From the NCBI GenBank assembly GCA_963281255.1, contig OY725493.1, forward strand, positions 372,001-436,000: a DNA stretch of 64,000 nt, in the 5' to 3' direction. A model generated the notes under the pieces. It was not told where the DNA came from. It searched no databases and saw only the letters and a program-made list of their open reading frames with translations. Made by a program: the position numbers and the translations under genes. Source of the DNA: Aphrocallistes beatrix. Lineage: Eukaryota; Porifera; Hexactinellida; Sceptrulophora; Aphrocallistidae. Positions 55,401 through 64,000 of this stretch are shown one piece after another. The stretch's first letter is position 1; every line of letters starts with the position of its first letter.

Positions 55401-56940
55401 CTAGATTTATTCGGAATAGTCCGCCTCGCTTTTCAAGAACAAAAAGGATTATACAACTTGTTATACACTGAGTTTATCCTTTTGGGGTTTGCAATTTACA
55501 AAAAAACGCAGTTTTAGAAATTGTAAGCAGACAAATATGTACAGCCCTCGTCGCTCACTTTCATTGACTCAGCTTAGAGTTTTAAAAACTTCACATTCCA
55601 CATATCCAGATTCATATCAAGAAACAGTAAATATTCACGAAACACTCACAACTAATTATATGCCGCAACATCAGGCCCGGTGGAAGCTATTTTCTATTGG
55701 TCCGGCCAAAAGCAAATTTGTATATGAAAATAAGCCAAGGCATAAAACTGGTCCGCCGGCACTGCACATGGGATAAATAAAGAAATGTATTGGTTCTCCA
55801 TAGATTCAATACATCACAGCATCATGAGTGCTATCATGAATGGAATAGTATGAAATTTTAAGAACTATCCCAAATCTAGATTTAAGGAAAGAAAATAGAA
55901 ACAAACATAAATATGTGATTCTCCGGCCAAATCCGTTCAATTTCTTCTAATGGCTACAGTTCTGATTGGCTAGTTACTCACTGTTCTGGAGACAGCATTC
56001 TAGCATTGAGATGGTTCAACCATTTGAATTCATTATCAATACTTTCAACACCAAAACATGTCCTTCAGCAAATTCCTCACAGTGTCATAGCAGGTGGAGT
56101 CAACCCATGAACTAGAGAAGCTGAGTTGTTTGTGAGATCTCAGTAGAACTGTATTTGCACGTGAAAGAGAGTTTAAACCTCAAAAAAACGATTCATTAAC
56201 ATTTCAAGTTAAATCCTCTATTAAGGTTGTTATTGGAAATATGAAACCGCATGACATAGCTAGCTGAATTCTAATCAACAACTAATGCATTCATGAATAT
56301 TCCCTAACAGAATACGAATACTGATATTCAGTTCCCAACCGAATAGTAAGTATTGGATCTACTGAACATTGAACTATTCAGTTGTCACCTTGATTAAAAA
56401 TTTAAAATCAATATTTGCAGTCAAATTGAGTTTTAATTAATTAGTAAACAACAGTCATGGAATTTTCAAGGATCTTAGCTCAAAGGACGATTACTATTAA
56501 ACGAATATTGTCTTTTGGAAGAGGATTAGCAACTGACTTCTCACAAACAAAGAAACAAATCATCACAAAAAATAAAGGAATATTTATCTCCAAATTGATG
56601 TAATTCACCCAATAAAATACTAACTCTACTAGATAGTCACATTAGTGACAGTTATTTCCATAATAATGTTAGAATTTGTTCGCGCAAGCAAGCGAAGCGT
56701 ACTTGTTCCGTACAATTACGAATAGCTAGATTCAATATTACAATACGGTGGAGTTAGTGTATATTATCGGATTTTCTAACAATGAATAGTCCCTAACGTT
56801 ATTTAAGAAATTAAAGCAATGAATAAAGAAATAAAATGTTAATTAAATTGAATTAAAAGCAAACATTCCTTCACAAATACCTACAACTGTGTTCCAGTAC
56901 TATCTGTCTATACACACATACTCTAACCAAACACAGTTCC
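55401..56940. other. Intergenic spacer with dispersed repeats
   Basis: 55505-55610 resembles 41290-41385. 55960-56110 belongs to the TCATAGCAGGTGGAGTCAAC family. 56683-56708 is a lone hairpin-family end (GCAAGCAAGCGAAGCG). The 95-codon frame at 55489 looks like repeat sequence. Confidence 0.4.
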
Positions 56941-56957
56941 AACTCACACAGTCAGAA

Positions 56958-59900
56958 TCAGAACTTAGGTTTCGGCGCTAGAGGCGGGACAGGTTTGCTC
57001 GGAGGGGTACGAGAGGGAGCAGAGGGGGTTATGAGTCTCTCTGCAGAGGGTTTGTTCCGCGGGACAGGGGGGCGATTGGCCCGGGAGGTGTTGACAGGAT
57101 TGGGAGCCTCACTCAGTTCTCCGTAGCGGGGAAGAGAACCCAATTTCCCGAGTGCGGTGTCTACGAAGGAACTCGTCCTCGTTCTGTCTCTAGGACCAGC
57201 ACTTGTTGCTGGTTTATTGAACTTGTACCGAGAATCAATGCTTTTCTTATAAGCAAAGTAACCAATCAAAAGCCCGGCTACAGAGAATGCTATGAACAAG
57301 ACAAACACGACAATAACAATAACAACAACCACAATGGTGGCATTGTTGACTTCTGTGACAATGACATCTCCTCCCACACAGACGCCGATGTTGCTGCACT
57401 CTCCCATCCCCGGACACTCCACACCGCTGCTGTCAGTGGGACAAGGAGTGAAGGGCAGCTCTGTCACGTTAGTGCAGATCTACACAACAGTGACGTCATC
57501 ACACACTACCTTGCTAGCTCCATACTATGGTGGAGATCCAGCAGTAGTTTTATGGATTCTGTATATATGTCACAGTTAAAACGTCAAATCAGTTATTATG
57601 TAAAATCGCTGTAACTTTAAGGCATTATGCGTATTACCTAGAAATTCCAGGCATTTCTCTCAGTTATTATGCATAATGTAGAAATTTTCAGGTATTTGAC
57701 TTCCTAACGGTAACATATACGTACATTATTATTGTGGTATCAGTGATACAGTGGATATGTATTACAGTTAAAACGTCTAAATATTTCAGGCATTATGCAT
57801 AATAACTGATGGAAAATGCCTGAAATCTGAAAAGTTATTATACAAAATAACTGAAATTTTCCAGGTATTTTACATAATAACTGATTTGACGTTTTGGCTA
57901 ACATATACAGGAAACGTGTCCCCACGAATTTCCCTGTGGTTACATTATTATGGTGTTGAGTGATACAGTGGATATGTACAGTCTCCGTTTAATAGGGTCA
58001 CTATTTATTAGGGTTCTCCTCTTAATCTGGACAAAATGTCCTCTGACAGATGTGACCCTATTAAGCGGAGTCGACTGTATATAAGAACTGTATCCTCAGG
58101 AATTCAAATCCTACATGTTCCAGTAGGCTAGAACTCACCCCCATGAGACAAACAGAGGAGACATCACACTGGGTTCCATCAGGCACAATTCCTGGGTCTG
58201 GCATGTCCCCGCTGTCGATGCTGATAGCAGTGCAGACGGTGCCTGAGAATGTGAAGCGAGTTTGCCGGTAAGATCCCGGTAGGGCCGGTGAAGTGTTCTC
58301 GGGAACATCGCAGTGGAGTTTCCCACATTTCACATTCTCTAAGGCGCAGGGTTGGAAGATACCTGTCGTACAATTAACAGGTCAAGATCTTAGCCACTCT
58401 GCTATGACTATGTATAGCATGGACCATGGATAGTACTGCCTTCCTCGAAAGTTATTTTCAACCATACAAAAGCGTTGATACACACTGGAAGCTCGTTAAT
58501 ACGAACAGATATTTTATCCACTACGGAGGAAAATGCATGTAAATCACTTCGGTTCTTAATTGACGCTAAATTTTAGCTAACTCATTTCCGATTAAGTCAT
58601 TTTGGGGGGTGAAACCTTAGAAGTGTGGGGTATTTGCTATAAATAGAAATCACTCCAGGTAATTAGGGTTAATTAACTTAATTAATACGAATTCAGGATA
58701 ATACGAACAAATTTCGACCGTTCTCTGGTGTTCGTATTAACGAGGTTCTACTGTATATATCTAGGAGAATAAGTAAAAATTGAATGTAATATTATCTTAT
58801 CTCTAATTGAAGGGAGCATAAAGAGATTAATGCGTTCACAACCCTTGCCTTATTGTAATAGTAATGGTGTGATCTGGCACTCAAGTAGACTAAGCACCAC
58901 AAATACAATGGATACTAGTGGATAGCAATCGTACTATCAAAGCTCAATTAAATCATTCAAGTGATAATTATAAATAGTTCTGGTGTATCGTTTGATCTTC
59001 GGAGCAAAAGCAAACTGGTAGTAGTATATATGAAATATCTTTACAAATTTATTTTCTACAAATTGTATTCAAAAGTTTTTTTCCGGTTTTATTATTAATT
59101 ACTAATTGTACAGCCGGGAAAAAAAACTTTTGAGACGCCTTGTAATAATATAGTATACGAATTAGAACCATGGATAGACACCACATCGTGCAGAACTCTC
59201 ACTGTGTCTACCTACCTTGTTCCTGTCCGCAGTTTCCGAACTCGTTCCCTAACACGTTAACCTCGTTGAAGCAGATGTCCCTCCCCACTCCTGCGCTAGG
59301 ACCCCACACGTAGCGGCACTGGTCCAGTAAGGTCCTGCAGGCTCCGTCGTAGCAGAATGAGTCTACTCCTCCTGAGGTGCAGGACAGACCATTCCTGCGG
59401 TAGAGATTGTTCGGACACATGCTCTTGTCTCCACTGCACTTCTCTTCTATGTCGCAATCTCCTGCACAGTAGACTCAATAAATATACAGTTGAAACTGGG
59501 GTCTTCTTACTTATCGTTTTCCTCTTCAATTTCAGAATATTTAATGTGTAAAAATTCCAAATCTATATTAATTTCCATTGGCTTTTTCTTACTATCGTTT
59601 TTTCAATTGTTTGAACCTGTAAAGAAATATATTTTGGCACTTTTTGTAAAAATGTGTAAAGATTTTCCAGAATTTGGACCCAGGTTCAAATCTCCACCAT
59701 ATAAGGAATACACGGTCCATGTTGGTGCAATTTTGTCCAATAGAATTTCCAGGAGCGAGTAGACGGACGTCGCATGCTGATCATGACATAAGGCATCTCC
59801 TATGCTAGGAGCTGACTAAAGGTTTATATACTGTACTGTATACACCGTAGGAAATGATACACTGATAAGTCCTATCACAGTGAATGCTAGCATAACTGGC

Positions 59901-62860
59901 TTGAATTGTGTGACTAACCAGATCTAGCTCTGCAGGTGAAATCCTGTCCGCGGAAAGTGCAGTTGTCACAGCAGTCCCCACTGGCGCACTGCGCTGTTGC
60001 TTTCAGCTTGCACTGTCCAGGCTCACAGCAAGGGTCTATGCTGGGACAGTCCGCCAGAGAGCCGCAGTCGCACTCCTCTCCCTCCTCCACGAACGCGTTC
60101 CCGCAGAACGGATCTGTGAAGAGCCGCGAGGGGGCGTTGAAGATGCAGCTCCCGACCCCGCTGTTCAGAGCGGCGGTCAGGTCCTCGGTGGAGCAGGTGG
60201 TGAAGAGGGAGGGAGGAGGACTGCTGATCACTGCACTCATGACGCAGCCCTACAGGATGAGCTAACCACTAACCACACGGCGTGTTGAGGATAAATCTAG
60301 ATAATATAACTCAATTGTTTTTGTTTGTTTGTTTGTTTGTTTGTTTGTTTGTTTGTTTGTTTGTTTGTTTGTTCATGATTTTTTGAATATGAAATAGGCG
60401 GCTATTATTATTGCATTAGCATAGGCGCCCGGAGGGCAACTTATGAGGACACTAAGTGTTCGCCAGCCACACAGCACAAACAAGCGAAGCGCGCTTGTCT
60501 GTGACTCACTACTAATTCTAAATTCTAAATTTAGTCTCCTCTACTCACCCTCTGATCGGAGCAGTCGTCGCAAGATCTCCCATCATCGTGGTTCATCCCA
60601 AAGTTGTGTCCCATCTCGTGGCTCATAGTGGCTGCAACGCTGGTTGCTACGTTACCGCGAGTGTCTCTATTCACACCTCCAGATCCAGACAGACACATGG
60701 AGTTGAGAGGTGCTCGTCCGATGACATTAGACTGAGTGTTGAGAAGACCTAGGCACACAGAAAACAGTTATTACGAAATAATCGAGTAAAAACGACTTAT
60801 ATATCTTCTGAATTTGTTAATTTTACAACTCAATTGATGCATGCGTCTTGATTTAAACAGGAGGATCTTAATGCAGTTAGTGGTAGTATTTAGGACTTAA
60901 ACATTTTACAGTGTATTATCCCGTCGCTTTTAACACTATACACTGCTTCCTCACTTTCTAAATCTTGTCAAGATTAGCTTCTCGAATCAAGTTAGAAGAG
61001 TATTATGACGGATTTAAAAATCTAATCACCAGTGATGAGCTGAGCGTTGTCGAACGTTAATCCATCTGCGGCCTTCCTAGAAGTGAGGGTGGGGAGGTAT
61101 CTGATCCAGTTCGGGAGCAGGATGGAAAGGTCTGGATCTGTGGTGATGAAGTCGTTCGTGCTCCAAACTTCAGCTCCGACAAGAGCGATCCTGATGCCGA
61201 TAGACCTGAAAGAAGTTTTAAAAGTTTATAAATTTGTAATGAAAAATGTTATTTATACCAAATAAGACCAACTTCGGCCTATTAAAAAGTTTACAGTTGA
61301 TTGGTTGGTATAACTAAAAACTGAATGAATTACATTGGTTGAAGGACCAATCATTTTGTTGATTATTCAGCGGGAACTCAAATAATTATAACACTAAATT
61401 CTAAGTTTAGAATTTCTGTTCCTGGGATTCTTGTCCTAAATATAGCTACATTACCTGTAAATGAAGTCCATGTGGTTAGCTATCTCTATAGCGTACTGCC
61501 TGGAATAGGAGCTGTTTGATCCAGTCAGCTGATAGTGAGTGTTGTCCATCGCTAGGAACAGCTCTACGAACTTGTTGGCTTGATCTGGAGGAAGAGCAAT
61601 GAATGGAACTTCATGACTTTAACCAAACCAAACTAGCTATTCCATTGAAGGAATGTTACTTTAAGAATTCGAATAGGAGCTCTCCTCCGAATATCGCCAC
61701 AAATACAGTCAAACTTTTTCCTATTCACTTAAAATGGTTTTTGTGACATATTTCCTTCACCACATTCTCAAACTCTGACTGAAACATGTACAGTGGAACC
61801 TGTATATAACGGCCACCCAAGGGACTGGACAAAATTGGCCGTTATACACAGGTGATTGTCTTAATCCCCAAAAGGTATCAACGTAGTGCAATAAATATAA
61901 GTTTTTAGAAATCCATTCCTTGAAGTAATTACATTAAACTTGTTTATCTTTCGTAACTGGTCCTGTAATAAACACAGGTGATGGCCGTTATAGACAGTTT
62001 TAGAGTCAGTAAGGGACTACAAATGGTGAGCAGGTGACCGCTATACACAGGTTCAATATTATGGGATTTCGGAAGGAACTGTTCATTGGTGACCGCAATA
62101 GACAGGTGACCGTTATATAGAGTGGCCGTTATAGCAGGTTCGACTGTAATTATAATTAACAGTGGTTTATGTGGCATTTTTGGTTAGAAACTGGTCAAAA
62201 TAATCTGCGTAAATTCAAAATTCATTCAGAGTAATATTGTATTAGTTATAACTAACCTCTTCGATTTCTCTTTAACAATTTCTGTCCGAAATCCTTCCCA
62301 ACATCTCCTGAGATCTCATGAGGCACTCCCTCCACCTCACACGTACCCATCCCTCCCAGGCTATCCTCTGTCCGATACAAGAAATGCTCCCCTTCCTCAT
62401 CAACGTGGTCCAAATGGTGCAGATTTGATCCATCAAACACAAACCCTCTCAAACCATTATCACAAGTGGAGAGGGAAACAGAAGATTCCAATACGCCTCT
62501 AATGTTACCATGGTAGTAACAATGCTCGTAGTTGGAATGCGGGACATCATCTGCGTAAAAACGGAAATTGGAACTAACAAGATCTAAATTTAGACTTAGA
62601 TCTAATAACCACTCTGTGTTATCATTAGCCTCTTCGTTGCTATGTATACGGAGATGGAATGTAGTCTCTTCTTTATGTAGATTCCGATCTTGCTTCGTAG
62701 AGAGAGTCGGGATTGGAATGTGGTTTCTGGTGAATTGTGACACAGTTGTCAGTCTATATTTAGAAGCTCTCTGCTTGGCGAATTGATGAGTTCTACTTCC
62801 ATTGCCTTCAAGGAACAAACAAAGAAACACAGATAAGATCAGAAAGTCCTTAAAACCCAT
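56958..62860 (-). CDS. ADAM metalloprotease-disintegrin, membrane-anchored, 810 residues
   Basis: Eight coding exons on the minus strand join in frame: 62860-62257, 61584-61455, 61205-61030, 60748-60549, 60249-59919, 59461-59216, 58362-58139 and 57479-56958 (2433 bases, 810 residues plus stop). All junctions are GT-AG. A signal peptide (1-21) is followed by the prodomain, which has a possible Cys switch (GTCEVEG) and a furin-type RNRR before the protease. The metalloprotease runs from 202, with HEMGHNFGMNHD at 347-358. The disintegrin domain is in exon 5 (ECDCGSLADC, ASGDCCDNC). A Cys-rich region, an EGF-like segment, a TM helix (about 685-712) and a cytoplasmic tail with PPVP, TPPSKPVPPLAP motifs suited to SH3 partners complete it. 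ADAMs shed membrane proteins at the cell surface. All catalytic residues are present, so it is probably active. Which subfamily it belongs to is not clear. Confidence 0.93.
57563..57911. mobile_element. MITE with ATATGT..CAGTTAAAACGTCAAATC termini
   Basis: The left end TTAAAACGTCAAATCAGTTA and the right end TAACTGATTTGACGTTTTGG are inverted over about 40 bp. The interior repeats GGCATTATGCATAAT. It sits in the last ADAM intron. Confidence 0.75.
57976..58079. mobile_element. MITE with CAGTCGACTCCGCTTAATAG-type ends
   Basis: The right end CGGAGTCGACTGTA and the left end TACAGTCTCCGTTTAATAGG are inverted. Related to 28672-28822. It lies in the last ADAM intron. Confidence 0.7.
58480..58755. mobile_element. 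MITE with CTCGTTAATACGAAC termini
   Basis: The left end GAAGCTCGTTAATACGAACA and the right end TTCGTATTAACGAGGTTCTA are inverted. About 275 bp in the ADAM intron between exons 6 and 7. Confidence 0.8.
59625..59815 (+). repeat. Dispersed repeat (family B) copy 3
   Basis: Matches 9126-9330 (CCACCATATAAGG, ATAGAATTTCCAGGAGCGAG, GATCATGACATAA). It lies within the ADAM intron between exons 5 and 6. Confidence 0.6.
60309..60373. repeat. (GTTT)n microsatellite
   Basis: About fifteen TTTG units lie in the ADAM intron between exons 4 and 5. Confidence 0.95.
60425..60500 (+). mobile_element. Terminal piece of the GGCGGACAC-hairpin family
   Basis: Only the end block remains (GGCGCCCGGAGGGC, then AAGCGAAGCGCGCTTGT). 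It lies in the ADAM intron between exons 4 and 5. Confidence 0.6.
61789..62148. mobile_element. MITE of the ATATAACGGCCACC family, copy 2
   Basis: The ends TACAGTGGAACCTGTATATA and the inverted GCAGGTTCGACTGTA are flanked by TA. It lies in the first ADAM intron and is closely similar to 43160-43567. Confidence 0.8.
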
Positions 62861-63175
62861 CTCTAATTAGCTTAGTTTAAGTCTATGAACCTTTTATCAT
62901 TATACTATAATAGAGCTATTGCCTATAATGAACTGACACTACTAAGTTCTATAACTTGAACGCAGGCATCAGGTTGCACTAGATAGAAGAATAGAAGAGG
63001 GGCATTGATATGTAAGCAGATATTCTATGACGAAATAGACAATGGCACTCAGTGAGGATGAAATGTATGCTGCTTAGTTGCAGCGTAATTGCACAGAGTT
63101 GGTAATGACCTAAATTTAACTGTTCGAGACAGTATCGTCCTGATAAGGAGTAATTACAAATAGCGATGTACATAC
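62861..63175. other. Upstream region of the ADAM gene
   Basis: It would hold the promoter and 5' UTR. No TATA-type or other motif stands out. Confidence 0.35.
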
Positions 63176-63405
63176 ATGCCAACCTGAGTCATGATAAAAG
63201 CGGGACGCAGCGTTGAATTTCGCGGGACATGGCGGGACGCAATAGAAAAGTATTATACTAGTACATAGAGTAAAAAAAAGCGGGACATAATGGGGAAATA
63301 TCATGTAAAAGCGGGACACTCGAGAAATTTAGGTCAAGAGAAGGGTGAAAAAAGCGGGACGTCCCGCCAAAACGGGACAGTTGGCAAGTATGTATGTATG
63401 TATGA
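63176..63405. repeat. GCGGGACA-motif repeat ending in (GTAT)n
   Basis: At least seven AAAGCGGGAC-like units and a GACGTCCCGCC palindrome, followed by a short GTAT run. Related to the short copy at 26415-26500. Confidence 0.65.
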
Positions 63406-63650
63406 AGTATCCCAATAGGATCATCATATATAAATATTTCATCTGCCACATTTCGAAAAATAGGACTCAGAATGATATGAAATTGCGTTTGTAGCCTAAG
63501 AGCAGCGGTTTATATAATAAAATAAGCTCTATACAAAGATTTGAGACGAGAACAGGACAGCCTTTTAGTCCAGCAGACACGTAGCAAGCAACTTTAAACT
63601 GGTCCACGGCCTGGAAGTGGCCTTGATCCCCCACTACTGTGATCACACCC

Positions 63651-63811
63651 ACTGGCGTAGCTTACACCTATGTCGCCCGGGGCGGATGTATTTCATGCCG
63701 CCCCTCAACACATATTTCTGGAAAAATTATGAGTTTACCAATGAAACACAAGGTCAAGTGCCGCCCCTATTAAGCGCCACCCCCCCGCCCCCCCTAGCTA
63801 CACCACTGATC
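63651..63811. mobile_element. MITE with CACTGGCGTAGCT termini
   Basis: The left end CACTGGCGTAGCTTACACCT and the right end TAGCTACACCACTG are inverted. The interior repeats GCCGCCCCT. Confidence 0.75.
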
Positions 63812-64000
63812 ACACCCTTAATTAATTTTTATGGGAGCTCATAATCATAGGCGCAAACAGGGGGGGGGCCCCCCAGAAAATGTTGAAGGGAGGCACAAGA
63901 ATGGGCGGGGTATTACCGTACTCTAGATAAAAAATGAAATAAATTCAAGGACTGAATAAATCTAAAATCATTCAAAAATGGCATCTGTTGCTCCATTCCG
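63812..64000. other. Window end, no gene seen
   Basis: A G-rich phrase with GGCGCAAACAGGGGG looks like another transposon end, but its partner is outside the window. Confidence 0.3.

Noticed and set aside
55489-55776. 95-codon frame
   Set aside because: Part of it matches repeat sequence near 41290-41385, and there is no domain or splice support.
59640-59720. A tRNA-like phrase GGTTCAAATC
   Set aside because: No acceptor stem or anticodon arm pairs around it, and it belongs to dispersed repeat family B.
1-64000. CRISPR array, operons or bacterial signals
   Set aside because: Spliced genes and animal domain sets. The short tandem arrays are degenerate repeats without spacers of fixed length.

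Overview
This is a window of animal (metazoan) nuclear DNA: GT-AG introns, AT-rich spacers, many short inverted-repeat transposons, and NLR, ADAM and TRAF-type sequences. The species cannot be named from the sequence. A sponge, cnidarian or other marine invertebrate would fit, but that is inference.

Region 1 (1-18.35 kb, + strand) opens with a decayed TRAF-type zinc-finger fragment and continues with a tandem family of unusual ubiquitin-pathway genes. The fullest architecture is SAM, two ubiquitin-like segments, a helical region, a cryptic U-box-like segment, a von Willebrand A (vWA) domain, an E2 ubiquitin-conjugating domain and a C-terminal U-box (E3), so E2 and E3 sit on one chain. There are four family members: a pseudogene (about 645-3551), an intact gene (5374-8753), a second intact gene (9721-13515), and one broken by a single stop codon beside the E2 active site (14405-18342). 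An inverted E2 fragment lies at 4221-4530. In the last three members the SAM domain is on separate upstream exon(s), and all splice junctions I could place are phase 0.

Region 2 (20-56 kb) carries three minus-strand NLR genes (25689-22174, 33979-30527, 53160-49756), each with two N-terminal DED-like death folds, a NACHT ATPase and C-terminal leucine-rich repeats on one long exon. Each has a splice acceptor six bases upstream of the ATG. Two have a matching non-coding first exon about 2 kb upstream. Between them are transposon remains (hAT-like transposase, Ty3/Gypsy integrase, many MITEs), an NLR relic, a small unrecognised gene (45456-45899) and several duplicated copies of the last exon of an ADAM gene.

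Region 3 (56.9-62.9 kb, - strand) is a complete ADAM metalloprotease gene: eight coding exons that join in frame to 810 residues, with an intact zinc-binding site, disintegrin and cysteine-rich domains, a transmembrane helix and a proline-rich cytoplasmic tail.

Taken together, a TRAF-type fragment, an E2/E3 fusion family and DED-bearing NLRs within 55 kb look like an innate-immunity neighbourhood that is expanding by duplication and gene conversion. That functional link is inference; the architectures themselves are read from the sequence.
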